From Bacteroidales bacterium UBA3709 (GTDB lineage Bacteria; Bacteroidota; Bacteroidia; Bacteroidales; UBA932): DNA of 17,509 nucleotides. Both the position numbers and the translations under genes were made by a program. Shown piece by piece: positions 1-9,019 of the stretch. Position 1 is the first letter of the stretch; the number at the start of each line of letters is the position of its first letter. The notes below the pieces were generated by a model. That model saw nothing but the letters and a program-made list of their open reading frames with translations, was not told the DNA's origin and did no database searches. Where the stretch lies: the NCBI GenBank assembly GCA_002372015.1, contig DFIA01000099.1, positions 1 to 17,509 on the forward strand. Reading direction: 5' to 3'.

Positions 1-29
1 CTCCTAAAAGTATCATCTAAGAGTTTGTG

Positions 30-344
30 CTATTCAGCATTTGAGTCTTTAAGCTCTGAAGCGGCTTCGGATTGAGGCACAGCTTCGGCTTGTGGGCGTG
101 GGGTTCTTTCTGATGTTGCAACTGCAACATTGATGGTTCTGCCCATGTGCTCTGAGCCATTGAGTGCTTCTATGGCTTTCATGCCTTCTTCCTCGCTCAT
201 TTCGACAAAACCATAACCTTTTGAACGATGGGTAACCTTATCGGTTATGATACGTGCGGATGACACTTCCCCAAAAGGGGCAAACAACTTCTCTAAATCC
301 TCTCTTCTTGCTCTGAAGTTCAGACTGGATACAAAAATGTTCAT
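30..344 (-). CDS. Single-RRM RNA-binding protein
   Basis: The predicted protein has 104 residues and one RNA recognition motif filling about residues 1-78. RNP2 is IFVSSL (residues 3-8) and RNP1 is KGYGFVEM (42-49), so the usual RNA-stacking aromatics are present at F4, Y44 and F46. After residue 78 comes a short Pro/Glu/Ser-rich acidic tail that is probably disordered. Small single-RRM proteins are common in Bacteroidota, where some act as global post-transcriptional regulators; the RNA targets of this one cannot be read from sequence. The ATG at 344 is chosen over an in-frame TTG at 374 because it starts exactly at the RRM beta-1 strand and because the predicted promoter overlaps the TTG. 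No Shine-Dalgarno sequence is visible. It lies 59 bases downstream of the purF-like gene on the same strand but has its own promoter. Confidence 0.93.
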   Translation of the reverse strand: MNIFVSSLNFRARREDLEKLFAPFGEVSSARIITDKVTHRSKGYGFVEMSEEEGMKAIEALNGSEHMGRTINVAVATSERTPRPQAEAVPQSEAASELKDSNAE

Positions 345-371
345 AGATACAAATGTTTTTATAAACTCCCG

Positions 372-403
372 CAAAGATAGTCCCTTTTTTTGCCAAAAGC
401 AAA
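372..403 (-). promoter_or_regulatory. Bacteroidota sigma-ABfr-type promoter for the RRM gene
   Basis: Read on the minus strand, TTTG (400-403) is followed by exactly 20 bases and then TATCTTTG (372-379). This fits the Bacteroidota consensus of TTTG near -33 and TAnnTTTG near -7. Transcription would start at about 365, leaving a leader of roughly 20 bases before the ATG at 344. The -33 box abuts the stop codon of the upstream purF-like gene (404-406). No mapping data are available; the call rests on motif and spacing. Confidence 0.7.
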
Positions 404-2377
404 TTATCGGCTGTAGCCTCGTTTATAAGGGTTTCCTTCATAATAATTTATGTAGGCTTGTATTGCAGTGCGACACCCGCCAGGTGTTGGATAATCTCCG
501 CTAAAATACCAATCACCGTTATTATTAGGGCAGGCCTTATGCAGATCTTCTATGCTTTGGAATATGACCCTGACTTTACAGCTCAAACCCTCAGGGGTTA
601 CAAGCTGTGCAATTTTATCTGATATTTCATCTTCAGAAAACGGAGCATAAATCTCTTTTACAAAGTTTTCTATTTTAGGTGTACTTTTTTTACTTCCCGA
701 CAAAATTGCAGATGAAGTGCTGGCGAATTCTTCTAAAGGTTGGTTTTCTGCCTGCTTGCATTTATCATATACATTGCTTAGAGTTTTTTCCATGCCTCTT
801 TCTTTTAGCAGGGCCACCGCTGCATTAAATGCAATAAACTCTCCCATTCTGCTCATATCGATTCCGTAACAATCTGGATATCTGATTTGAGGAGAAGAAG
901 ATATGATGACGATTTCTTTTGGCTCTAACCTGGAAAGTATTTTTATAATGCTTTGTTTTAAAGTGGTTCCACGCACAATACTATCGTCTATTACAGCTAT
1001 GGTATCTTTCTTTGGTTGTATGCTGTTATAAGTTATATCATATACGTGTGCTGCCATATCGTTTCTGGAACTACCTTCTGCTATGAAGGTTCGCATCTTT
1101 ATATCTTTTATAGCCAGCTTTTCATTTCTTATTCTGCGCGAGATAATGCTTTTGATTTTTGATTCAACGGATTTTTGTGTTGATGTGGAAGTATTCTTCG
1201 CCCTGTTTATCAGAATCTCAGACAATTCTTTTTCTTTTTCTTTATTCAGATGTTCGTTCAACCCTTCCAACATTCCAAAGAACGCTACTTCTGCCGTGTT
1301 AGGGATAAAAGAAAAAACAGTGTTGTCTAAATTGGGACAAGCCTTGAGTATTCTTGGTATGAGCATTTTGCCGAGCATTTTTCTTTCTTGGTAAATCTCT
1401 GCATCGCTACCTCTGGAAAAATAGATTCTCTCAAACGAGCAAGGTCTTGGATTAGCAGGTTTTACCAAACAGCTGATATTGTACTTGCCGTCTTTGTGAA
1501 TAGTGATGGCTTCGCCAGGGTTAAGTTGTTTTACCGTGTCGTATTTAACATCCATGGCGGTCATAATGGCGGCTCTTTCGCTTGCGGCTACAACTATCTC
1601 ATCGTCTATGTAATAATAGCAAGGGCGTATCCCCCAACGGTCTCTGAATACAAAGCTTTCTCCGCTGCCGGTTGCGCCTACTATGCAAAAACCTCCATCC
1701 CAGCAATTAGAGGCTTCTGATATTATGCCCTCAACATCTATATTGTCTTCTATTTTTGCGTTAAGCTCTTCTCCTTTGTATCCTTCTTTTTTGAATCTTC
1801 TGTAAAGATCTGAATGGTTCTCATCTAAAAGGGCCCCCAACTGTTCCAGAATAAGGAATGTGTCGGCATCACTTCTTGGATGTTGCCCTTGTCCTTGAAC
1901 CATACTGTGGAATAACTCTTTTTCGTTGGTAATGTTGAAATTGCCAGCTAAGCAAAGATTTCTGTTACGCCAGTTATTGCGTCTTAAAAACGGATGTACG
2001 TAACTCATTCCATTTCTGCCTGTGGTGGAATATCTTAGGTGCCCAATGTAAACTTCTCCGATATATGGCAACTCAACATCATAGACCGGCCCCTTTCTGG
2101 CAATTTGGATTTCGTTGTTGACAGTTGCAAAACATTCTGAAATGGCAGTATTGCCGAGAGCTCTCTGGCGGAAAATATACTCGCTGCCTGCTTTTGCATT
2201 TATTTTTACGCATGCCAATCCTGCACCTTCCTGGCCCCTGTTATGTTGTTTTTCCATCATCAGGTACAATTTGTTGAGGCCGTACATTAGAGTTCCGTAT
2301 TTCTCTTGATAGAATTCAAGAGGCTTTAAGAGGCGTATCAAAACAACGCCGCATTCATGTTTTATCTGCTCGCTCAT
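404..2377 (-). CDS. purF: PurF-like amidophosphoribosyltransferase, long Bacteroidales form
   Basis: The predicted protein has 657 residues. The N-terminal half is a class II (Ntn-type) glutamine amidotransferase domain with its likely nucleophile at C9 in KHECG, plus HNRGQEGAG and HLRYSTTG motifs. The C-terminal half is a phosphoribosyltransferase domain with the PRPP-binding motif VIDDSIVRGTT at 462-472. Enzymes of this type make 5-phosphoribosylamine from PRPP and glutamine, the first step of purine synthesis. At 657 residues it is much longer than the classic PurF of about 500; the extra length includes a C-terminal region ending near GDWYFSGDYPTPGG that I recall from Bacteroides proteins of about 630 residues. 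A Ser/Lys-rich stretch sits before the last 100 residues. The ATG at 2377 puts Cys9 close to the N-terminus; the upstream TTG at 2428 lies within a predicted promoter box. Whether this is the housekeeping PurF or a paralogue is not settled. Confidence 0.88.
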   Translation of the reverse strand: MSEQIKHECGVVLIRLLKPLEFYQEKYGTLMYGLNKLYLMMEKQHNRGQEGAGLACVKINAKAGSEYIFRQRALGNTAISECFATVNNEIQIARKGPVYDVELPYIGEVYIGHLRYSTTGRNGMSYVHPFLRRNNWRNRNLCLAGNFNITNEKELFHSMVQGQGQHPRSDADTFLILEQLGALLDENHSDLYRRFKKEGYKGEELNAKIEDNIDVEGIISEASNCWDGGFCIVGATGSGESFVFRDRWGIRPCYYYIDDEIVVAASERAAIMTAMDVKYDTVKQLNPGEAITIHKDGKYNISCLVKPANPRPCSFERIYFSRGSDAEIYQERKMLGKMLIPRILKACPNLDNTVFSFIPNTAEVAFFGMLEGLNEHLNKEKEKELSEILINRAKNTSTSTQKSVESKIKSIISRRIRNEKLAIKDIKMRTFIAEGSSRNDMAAHVYDITYNSIQPKKDTIAVIDDSIVRGTTLKQSIIKILSRLEPKEIVIISSSPQIRYPDCYGIDMSRMGEFIAFNAAVALLKERGMEKTLSNVYDKCKQAENQPLEEFASTSSAILSGSKKSTPKIENFVKEIYAPFSEDEISDKIAQLVTPEGLSCKVRVIFQSIEDLHKACPNNNGDWYFSGDYPTPGGCRTAIQAYINYYEGNPYKRGYSR

Positions 2378-2425
2378 GGTATGGCAAAAGTACCTTTTTT
2401 TCGTAAATTTGGGGGTGCTTTTGAG

Positions 2426-2433
2426 CAAAGATA
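2426..2433 (-). promoter_or_regulatory. Putative -7 box for the purF-like gene
   Basis: The minus strand reads TATCTTTG here, a perfect match to the Bacteroidota TAnnTTTG element and identical to the box upstream of the RRM gene. Transcription would begin about 42 bases before the ATG at 2377. No TTTG lies at the ideal distance upstream, so the -33 element is poor or absent. A second match, TACTTTTG at 2385-2392, is too close to the ATG to be a likely main promoter. Confidence 0.4.
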
Positions 2434-2502
2434 ATGAACAAAATTATAAACATTTGCGTATGTGTCTGTAAATAAGAGCATAGCAAAACACTAACAGACG
2501 AT

Positions 2503-4287
2503 ATGAACGAGGCTATAATGAAAGAGGCCGCAAAATGGCTCGGCGAAGGTTACGACGAACAGACCAGAAAAGAAGTAAAAAGATTGATGGAATCTGATCC
2601 AAAAGAGTTGGAAGACGCTTTTTACAGAACTTTGGAATTTGGAACCGGAGGTTTGAGAGGCATAATGGGTGTGGGTAGCAACCGTATGAATAAATACACC
2701 GTAGGTATGGCCACACAGGGTTTTGCAAACTATCTTAAAAAATGCTTTGGTTATTTGAAACAGATAAAGGTTGCCATAACCCATGATTGCAGAAACAATT
2801 CTGAATACTTTTCGAGAATAGTGGCAGAGATATTTGAGGCTAACGGTTTTTATGTTTATCTAACAAATGAGCTAAAACCTACCCCTGAATTGAGCTATGC
2901 TATCCGTTATTATGGATGTCAGGGTGGAGTTATGGTAACCGCCTCTCATAATCCTAAGATATACAATGGCTACAAGGCTTATTGGGAAGATGGCGCACAA
3001 GTAATTGCACCTCACGATAAAAATATAATAGCGGAGGTTAATAAAATTACTTCGGTAACACAGGTAAAATGGAATAAGGTAGATTGTGCAGAAGATTTGT
3101 GTTATGGTTCAGTACAATTATCTAATGCTCAGATAGCAGAGTGCAAGGGCATAGGTTGTATAGAAATGGTTGGAGAAGAACTGGATGAGGCTTACCTAAA
3201 AGATATATCAACGCTGTTGGTTTCTCCTGAGAGCGTTAAGCGGCATCATGATTTGGGCATAGTTTACACTCCGCTGCATGGTTGCGGGGTAAAAATTGTT
3301 CCGGCTGCTTTGGCAAAAATGGGTTTTACCAATGTGCATTTGGTTAAGGAGCAGTGTGTAAACAGCGGAGATTTCCCTACGGTGGAATCTCCTAATCCAG
3401 AAGAGCCAACAGCTCTGAAGATGGCGTTGGACTTGGCAGAAAAAACTGCGGCTGAGGTTGTTATAGCCTCAGATCCGGATGCAGACAGGTGCGGTATGGC
3501 AGTGCGCGATTCTGCGGGTAATCTTGTACTGCTGACAGGTAACCAGATGAATAGTATCTTAACATATTATATGCTTACAAGGTGGAAAGAAACCGGTAAG
3601 TTGGATGCTGTTGATAAAGCTGGGCAGCAAGGTGCTCTTTTCCCTTATGTTATAAAGACTATTGTAACATCTAATCTTATAAGCGATATAGCAGACTATT
3701 TTGGAGTTAAATGTTACAATGTACTTACGGGTTTCAAGAATATAGCAGAAGTGATACATTACAACGAGGGTAAAGGAATTTTTGTGTGCGGAGGAGAAGA
3801 GAGTTTTGGATTTGCCGCCGGTGAATATGTGCGCGACAAGGATTCTCCAATAACCTGTTCTCTTATATGTGAATGTGCGGCTTGGTGTAAAGATAATAAT
3901 TTAACACTATGGGAGTTACTGCAGAATATATATAAGAAGTTTGGCCAGAGAAAAGATTGGCTTAGAAGCTATACATTTCCTGGAATGGAAGGTAAAAAGA
4001 AAATAGATGCAATGGTAGAGAACTACCGTGTTAATCCGCCGTCAGATATAGCCGGTAGTCCTGTGGTGGAGGTAAGAGATTATTTGAACAACGATTACTA
4101 TGCGCCGGAGGTTCACTTGGCTAAGAGTAATGTGCTTCAATATATTGCCGAAGACGGAACTATTGTATCGCTGAGACCTTCCGGCACCGAACCTAAGATA
4201 AAGTTCTACTTTAATCTCAGGTGTAAGGAGGGAGAAGATTTGCAGCAGAAGGCAGAGGCTGTGGACAAGCAGTTTGCCGTAAAATAG
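2503..4287 (+). CDS. Phospho-sugar mutase (phosphoglucomutase/phosphomannomutase family)
   Basis: The predicted protein has 594 residues, about the usual length for the long Bacteroidota phospho-sugar mutases. All four alpha-D-phosphohexomutase signatures are present in order: the phosphoserine loop TASHNP with S148, the Mg-binding loop DPDADR at 324-329, the sugar-binding loop GGEES at 430-434 and the phosphate-binding loop RPSGTEPK at 558-565. It would interconvert sugar 1- and 6-phosphates in the cytoplasm, linking glycolysis to nucleotide-sugar supply; glucose or mannose specificity cannot be decided by eye. It is divergent from the purF-like gene across about 125 bases and sits 22 bases ahead of the MFS transporter gene, with which it is probably co-transcribed. 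No convincing promoter or Shine-Dalgarno was found directly upstream. Confidence 0.93.
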   Translation: MNEAIMKEAAKWLGEGYDEQTRKEVKRLMESDPKELEDAFYRTLEFGTGGLRGIMGVGSNRMNKYTVGMATQGFANYLKKCFGYLKQIKVAITHDCRNNSEYFSRIVAEIFEANGFYVYLTNELKPTPELSYAIRYYGCQGGVMVTASHNPKIYNGYKAYWEDGAQVIAPHDKNIIAEVNKITSVTQVKWNKVDCAEDLCYGSVQLSNAQIAECKGIGCIEMVGEELDEAYLKDISTLLVSPESVKRHHDLGIVYTPLHGCGVKIVPAALAKMGFTNVHLVKEQCVNSGDFPTVESPNPEEPTALKMALDLAEKTAAEVVIASDPDADRCGMAVRDSAGNLVLLTGNQMNSILTYYMLTRWKETGKLDAVDKAGQQGALFPYVIKTIVTSNLISDIADYFGVKCYNVLTGFKNIAEVIHYNEGKGIFVCGGEESFGFAAGEYVRDKDSPITCSLICECAAWCKDNNLTLWELLQNIYKKFGQRKDWLRSYTFPGMEGKKKIDAMVENYRVNPPSDIAGSPVVEVRDYLNNDYYAPEVHLAKSNVLQYIAEDGTIVSLRPSGTEPKIKFYFNLRCKEGEDLQQKAEAVDKQFAVK

Positions 4288-4309
4288 TAGTATAGCGTTC
4301 CATAGGAGC

Positions 4310-5515
4310 ATGAAAAGAATAGGACTTTTAGCGGTAATTATGGTTTTCTGGTTTGTGATTTCATTTATCACAAACATATTAGGGCCGCTTATTCCCGATA
4401 TAGTAGATAGTTTTAACCTTACAAAACTTACATTGGCAGGTTTTATTCCTTCCTCATTTTTTGTAGCCTATGCAGTTATGAGTATTCCTGCAGGAGTAAT
4501 GATAGAAAAATGGGGAGAAAAAACGGTTCTTTTAATTGGTTTTTCTATGCCTCTTATAGGTTCTGTGTTATTTGCTTTTCTTCATACCTATCCAATACTT
4601 CTTGCCTCTTGCTTTATAATAGGCTTGGGTATGGCTATGCTTCAGACCGTTATGAATCCTTTACAGCGAACGGTGGGAGGAGAAGAGCACTATGCTTTTG
4701 TTTCGGATTGCGGACAGGTAGTATTTAGCTCCGCCTCTTTTGTGAGCCCGTTGGTATATTCTTTCTATGTGCGTAACCCTATGAAGGTGGCACCTGAAGG
4801 AATGCCGTGGATATCTTTGTATTATCTGTTTGGTGCTGTTCTGGTTGCTATGTTGATAATAGTAGCATTGTGCCGTTTCCCTAAGATTGATCTCAAATCA
4901 GATGAAAAGTCGGGAGGCAAATCTACATATATAGAGTTGTTTAAAGATAAAACCGTATGGCTTTTTGCCCTCTGCTTGTTTTTCTACACCAGCACTGAGC
5001 AGGGAATGTCTAACAGCATGAGTCTTTTTTTGGAGCGTTACCATAATGTAGATCCGCATACATTGGGGGCTTCGTGCGTGTCGTGGTTTTGGGGTAGTAT
5101 GCTTATAGGCTGTATAATAGGCCTGCTTCTTCTCAAATTGGTAGATTCAAGGCAATTGCTTAAAATATCTTGCATTCTTGCGATGATTTTGCTTGGAGTA
5201 GCTCTTTTATCGCCAAGAGAAATTGCTATTTATGCGCTGCCGGCTGTGGGTTTTGCAATGAGCCTTATGTTCCCTATAATTATATCGTTAGCTCTTAATT
5301 CAGTAAGCCGGCACCACGGTTCTTTTGCAGGCATTATGTGCACTGCAATAGTGGGTGGAGCTATTGGCCCTCTCTTGATAGGCCTGCTCAGCGATACCGT
5401 ATCTTCTCTCAGAATAGGTATGTGCCTTATATTTTTATTCATTTCCTATATTCTCTTTATGGCATTTTGGGCAAAGCCCATAATAAAAAACAAGTTGCTC
5501 ACAGATAAGGGATGA
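4310..5515 (+). CDS. MFS transporter, probably a sugar permease of the FucP/FHS type
   Basis: The predicted protein has 401 residues and about 12 hydrophobic segments, split by a Lys/Asp/Ser-rich cytoplasmic linker near residues 195-210, as in major facilitator proteins. An MFS motif A-like loop, PAGVMIEKWGEKT, follows TM2. The segment MNPLQRTVGG and the later GQVVFSSASF resemble the region around conserved Asn-Pro and Gln in the fucose/galactose/glucose:H+ symporter family, so a proton-coupled sugar permease is the best guess. The substrate is unknown. The start codon is preceded by AGGAG at 4304-4308, unusually Shine-Dalgarno-like for this genome but only one base from the ATG, so it may be chance. 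Its place after a phospho-sugar mutase fits sugar uptake followed by phosphosugar interconversion. Confidence 0.82.
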   Translation: MKRIGLLAVIMVFWFVISFITNILGPLIPDIVDSFNLTKLTLAGFIPSSFFVAYAVMSIPAGVMIEKWGEKTVLLIGFSMPLIGSVLFAFLHTYPILLASCFIIGLGMAMLQTVMNPLQRTVGGEEHYAFVSDCGQVVFSSASFVSPLVYSFYVRNPMKVAPEGMPWISLYYLFGAVLVAMLIIVALCRFPKIDLKSDEKSGGKSTYIELFKDKTVWLFALCLFFYTSTEQGMSNSMSLFLERYHNVDPHTLGASCVSWFWGSMLIGCIIGLLLLKLVDSRQLLKISCILAMILLGVALLSPREIAIYALPAVGFAMSLMFPIIISLALNSVSRHHGSFAGIMCTAIVGGAIGPLLIGLLSDTVSSLRIGMCLIFLFISYILFMAFWAKPIIKNKLLTDKG

Positions 5516-5532
5516 GAACATTATATTTTGAT

Positions 5533-5540
5533 TATATTTG
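5533..5540 (+). promoter_or_regulatory. Putative -7 box at the head of the sugar/acyl gene run
   Basis: TATATTTG matches the Bacteroidota TAnnTTTG element and lies 35 bases before the wbpA ATG, in the 60-base gap after the MFS gene. No TTTG occurs at the expected -33 distance. An alternative pair, TTTG at 5527-5530 and the imperfect TAAAGTTG at 5552-5559 with 21 bases between, is also possible. The site is reported because this is the most likely start point of the long operon. Confidence 0.33.
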
Positions 5541-5575
5541 CTTGAATTGATTAAAGTTGTGGAGATTTGTAAAAG

Positions 5576-6865
5576 ATGAAAAACAAAGATATGTCGAATA
5601 TTAAAATAGCGGTAATCGGTCTTGGATATGTAGGTTTGCCTTTAGCGCGGCTGTTAGCTACCAAATATCCTACGGTAGGTTTTGACAAGAATCCTAAAAG
5701 AGTAGAAACTCTGATGGCGGGGCATGATACAACGCTGGAAGTGGCCGACGACCTTCTTCAAGACGCAATCAAAAACCACGGCTTTGTCTGTACCACAGAT
5801 ATAGAGCAAATCAGAGGTTGCAACTTCTATGTAGTGGCGGTTCCTACACCGGTAGATAGGAACAATGCCGCAGATTTGGGGCCTCTTTACGCTGCCAGCG
5901 AAACTGTTGGCAAGGTAATCTCAAAAGGAGATATTGTGGTATATGAAAGTACTGTGTATCCGGGAGTTACGGAAGATGAATGTATTCCTGTGGTGGAAAA
6001 AGCCAGTGGATTAAAGTATAATGCAGACTTCTTTGCAGGCTATTCTCCTGAGCGCATTAACCCTGGCGACAAGGTTCATACAGTAGAAAAAATTGTAAAA
6101 ATCACCTCTGGGTCAACTCCGCAGGTGGCAGATATAGTGGATAAAGTATATAGTTCAGTTTTGCTGAATGGTACTCACAAGGCTCCTTCCATAAAGGTGG
6201 CAGAGGCTGCAAAGGTGATAGAAAATTCACAACGCGATATAAATATAGCATTTGTAAACGAGCTCTCTAAGATATTCAATTTAATGGGTATAGATACTAT
6301 GGATGTATTGGAGGCGGCCAGTACAAAGTGGAACTTCATTAAAATGAATCCGGGCTTGGTTGGCGGGCATTGCATATCGGTAGATCCTTATTATTTAGCT
6401 CAGTGCGCACAGCGTCTTGGCTATAATCCGGAAATTATATTGGCCGGCAGACGAATGAACGATGGGATGGGGGCTTATGTAGCCAATCAGACAATCAAAC
6501 TCATGCTCAAAAAAGGAGTGCAGGTGCTGGGCAGTAAAATCATAATAATGGGCTTTACTTTTAAGGAGAATTGCCCTGATGTGAGAAATACCAGAGTAAT
6601 AGACATATACCGTGCTTTAACGGAATATAATGTAGATATTTTTGTTTACGACCCGTGGGCAGATCCCGCCATAGTTAAAAAGGAATATGGCATAGATATA
6701 ACCAACACATTGCCTGAAAACAAGTTTGATGCTGCTATAGTAGCGGTGGGGCATCGCCAGTTCCGTCAGTTAGAAATAGACTTTGATAAGTTGCTTAATC
6801 CTACGCATGTAATATACGATGTTAAGGCAATTCTTCCTCGTAACATAGTGGACGGAAGACTTTAA
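5576..6865 (+). CDS. wbpA: UDP-N-acetylglucosamine 6-dehydrogenase, WbpA/TviB family
   Basis: The predicted protein has 429 residues. It has an N-terminal NAD-binding fold with VIGLGYVGLP, the central signature STVYPG and GYSPERINPGDK, the helix AEAAKVIENSQRD, and the catalytic loop GGHCISVDPYYL with nucleophile C266. The GFTFKENCPD and YDPWAD motifs mark the C-terminal domain. Enzymes of this group oxidise UDP-GlcNAc (or UDP-GalNAc) at C6 to the uronic acid using two NAD+, in the cytoplasm, for surface polysaccharides. The following WbpE- and WbpB-like genes favour UDP-GlcNAc as substrate, the first step of the P. aeruginosa diacetamido-uronate pathway. M6 (ATG at 5591) is a possible alternative start that would better match the family N-terminus. 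It opens a run of 13 co-directional genes and is 12 bases from the next one. Confidence 0.93.
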   Translation: MKNKDMSNIKIAVIGLGYVGLPLARLLATKYPTVGFDKNPKRVETLMAGHDTTLEVADDLLQDAIKNHGFVCTTDIEQIRGCNFYVVAVPTPVDRNNAADLGPLYAASETVGKVISKGDIVVYESTVYPGVTEDECIPVVEKASGLKYNADFFAGYSPERINPGDKVHTVEKIVKITSGSTPQVADIVDKVYSSVLLNGTHKAPSIKVAEAAKVIENSQRDINIAFVNELSKIFNLMGIDTMDVLEAASTKWNFIKMNPGLVGGHCISVDPYYLAQCAQRLGYNPEIILAGRRMNDGMGAYVANQTIKLMLKKGVQVLGSKIIIMGFTFKENCPDVRNTRVIDIYRALTEYNVDIFVYDPWADPAIVKKEYGIDITNTLPENKFDAAIVAVGHRQFRQLEIDFDKLLNPTHVIYDVKAILPRNIVDGRL

Positions 6866-6877
6866 GCTATCCAAAAA

Positions 6878-8020
6878 ATGCAATTCAGAGATTTAAGGAG
6901 GCAGTATAACTTCCTACATAAAGAAATAGATGAAGCTATTAAATCGGTGGCTTTGTCTTCTGCTTTTATAGCAGGCCCGCAGGTAGGCGAATTGGAGCAG
7001 CAACTGGCAGCCTATGTAGGTGTAAAACACTGTATATCTTGTGCTAATGGTACCGATGCCCTTACCATTGCCCTCAAAATATGGGATATAGGGCCTGGAG
7101 ATGCTGTATTTGTGCCTGATTTTACTTTTTTTGCTTCTGCCGAGGTAATTTCCGAGGAAGGTGCTACGCCGGTATTCTATGATGTAGATAAAGATACTTT
7201 CAATGCAGATGCCCAAAGCCTCGAACAGGCCATAGAGCGAACGATGGCGGAAAAGAAACTTTCCCCCAAAGCAATAATAGTGGTGGATCTTTTTGGGCTG
7301 TCTGCTAATTATCCAGAAATACAAAGAATTAAAGAAAAATATGGATTGTATCTTTTGGAAGATGGGGCGCAAGGTTTTGGTGGCAGTATAAATGGTAAAA
7401 TGAATTGCAGTTTCGGCGATATTTCTACAACTTCATTTTTCCCATCGAAGCCTCTTGGCTGTTATGGTGATGGAGGAGCCATTTTTACAGATAACAATCA
7501 ATGGGCAGAATTGGCTCGCTCGTTATGTGTGCATGGTAGGGGAATTTCTAAATATGAAAATGTTAGGGTGGGGCTGAATTCCAGATTAGATACCTTGCAG
7601 GCGGCAATACTCAGTGTTAAGCTAAAGGCTTTTCAGAATTTTGAGTTGGATGCTGTCAATAAGGCTGCCCAACAATATACAGCTAATCTCTCAACCTCAT
7701 TATTTGCGGGTAAAGGAATACATCTGCCGGTAGTTCCGGATGGTTACCGCTCCAGTTGGGCACAGTACACTATCAGGCTTAATAAGCAGAAAGACAGAGA
7801 CACTCTAAAGGCATATCTGGCGGAGCATGGCATACCATCTATGATATATTATCCGCTTCCGCTGCATAAGCAAACGGTTTATAAGGCGTTGCAGTATGAT
7901 AATGACATCTGTCCAAATACTCGGCAATTGTGCGGCACGGTACTTTCACTGCCAATGCACCCTTATATTACCGAGGAAGAAATAGAACTTGTATGTAAAA
8001 CTATAAAAGAGTGCCTGTAG
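6878..8020 (+). CDS. wbpE: PLP-dependent sugar aminotransferase, WbpE-like (DegT/DnrJ/EryC1/StrS)
   Basis: The predicted protein has 380 residues and a full DegT/DnrJ/EryC1/StrS fold. Visible motifs are SCANGTDALTIAL, which binds the PLP phosphate; the LLEDGAQGFGG loop, whose Asp contacts the PLP ring; and SFFPSKPLGCYGDGGA, with the Schiff-base lysine K191. That last motif and the later RVGLNSRLDTLQAAIL closely match P. aeruginosa WbpE as I remember it. WbpE transfers an amino group from glutamate to C3 of UDP-2-acetamido-3-keto-glucuronate, giving UDP-2-acetamido-3-amino-glucuronate. Flanking WbpA- and WbpB-type genes support that reaction over other sugar transaminations. Gaps are 12 bases upstream and 18 downstream, so it is co-transcribed. 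Confidence 0.9.
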   Translation: MQFRDLRRQYNFLHKEIDEAIKSVALSSAFIAGPQVGELEQQLAAYVGVKHCISCANGTDALTIALKIWDIGPGDAVFVPDFTFFASAEVISEEGATPVFYDVDKDTFNADAQSLEQAIERTMAEKKLSPKAIIVVDLFGLSANYPEIQRIKEKYGLYLLEDGAQGFGGSINGKMNCSFGDISTTSFFPSKPLGCYGDGGAIFTDNNQWAELARSLCVHGRGISKYENVRVGLNSRLDTLQAAILSVKLKAFQNFELDAVNKAAQQYTANLSTSLFAGKGIHLPVVPDGYRSSWAQYTIRLNKQKDRDTLKAYLAEHGIPSMIYYPLPLHKQTVYKALQYDNDICPNTRQLCGTVLSLPMHPYITEEEIELVCKTIKECL

Positions 8021-8038
8021 GCTGAAAAGGATTTCTGT

Positions 8039-9019
8039 ATGTATAATTTTGCAATGGTTGGTGCAGCCGGATACATAGCACCGCGTCATATTAAGGCAAT
8101 CGCCGAAACAGGCAATAATCTTGTTGTAGCCTATGATAAATTCGATAGTGTAGGAAGGTTGGATATGTCTTTTCCAGACTGCTCTTTCTTTACAGAAAAT
8201 GAGCAATTTGATAGATTTTGCTCAAAGAGAATGAGAACTGCTGATCCGCTACACTGGCTCTCTATATGTACCCCAAATTATACTCACGATGCCTTTATTA
8301 GGTATGGTCTTAGAATAGGTACAGATGTTATCTGCGAAAAGCCTCTGGTACTTAATCCTTACAACATAGATAACCTGCTTGATGTTGAGAAAGAAACCGG
8401 ACACAAGGCCTATACAATCTTGCAGCTCAGACATCACAACTCCATAATGGCACTGAAGAAGAAAGTAGAAACAGGACCTTCTGATAAAATCTACGATGTA
8501 GATTTAACCTATATCACATCCAGAGGTAAGTGGTACTACGCTTCTTGGAAAGGAGATCTTCACAAGAGCGGTGGCGTGGCTACCAACATAGGAGTGCATT
8601 TTTATGATATGCTCCAGTGGATATTTGGCGAGGTAAAAAAGAATGTGGTTCATGTAATGAGCTTCGACCGAGTGGCGGGGTATCTTGAACTGAAGCGTGC
8701 ACGAGTGCGTTATTTTTTGAGTATCAGTGCACAAACATTGCCTGATAATGCAGTTAAAGGAGAAAAGAAAACCTACAGGCTGTTAAGTATAGACGGAGAG
8801 GAATTTGAGTTCAGCGAGGGTTTTACGGAGTTACATACAGTTAGTTATCAAAAGATATTGTCTGGCGAAGGCTTTCGTATCAGTCAGGCACGGCCATGTA
8901 TAGAGATAGTTAGCCAAGTGCGTAACGCCAAACCTGTAGGGCTTGTTGGAGATTATCATCCACTCGCTGCCCTGCCACTTGCCAGCCACCCTTTCGGTTG
9001 GGATGATATCAAGTTATAG
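8039..9019 (+). CDS. wbpB: UDP-N-acetyl-glucuronate 3-dehydrogenase, WbpB-like (Gfo/Idh/MocA)
   Basis: The predicted protein has 326 residues. It starts with a Rossmann motif (VGAAGYIAPRH, residues 7-17) and carries the Gfo/Idh/MocA EKP motif at E100-K101-P102 and a catalytic-type histidine in GVHFYD (H187). The strings LQLRHH, DLTYITSRG and GVATNIGVHFYDML are nearly identical to what I recall of P. aeruginosa WbpB. That enzyme oxidises C3 of UDP-2-acetamido-glucuronate and regenerates NAD+ by reducing 2-oxoglutarate, working as a pair with WbpE. Having both genes adjacent here strongly supports that pairing. An AAAAGGAT stretch lies shortly upstream. A 60-base gap separates it from the VanZ-like gene. 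Confidence 0.93.
   Translation: MYNFAMVGAAGYIAPRHIKAIAETGNNLVVAYDKFDSVGRLDMSFPDCSFFTENEQFDRFCSKRMRTADPLHWLSICTPNYTHDAFIRYGLRIGTDVICEKPLVLNPYNIDNLLDVEKETGHKAYTILQLRHHNSIMALKKKVETGPSDKIYDVDLTYITSRGKWYYASWKGDLHKSGGVATNIGVHFYDMLQWIFGEVKKNVVHVMSFDRVAGYLELKRARVRYFLSISAQTLPDNAVKGEKKTYRLLSIDGEEFEFSEGFTELHTVSYQKILSGEGFRISQARPCIEIVSQVRNAKPVGLVGDYHPLAALPLASHPFGWDDIKL

Noticed and set aside
345..374. TTG start adding 10 residues to the RRM protein
   Set aside because: The predicted transcript would begin downstream of this codon, and the ATG at 344 fits the RRM start exactly.
2378..2428. TTG start that would lengthen the PurF-like protein by 17 residues
   Set aside because: The added residues do not look like family sequence, they would move the catalytic Cys away from the N-terminus, and the TTG overlaps a TATCTTTG promoter box.
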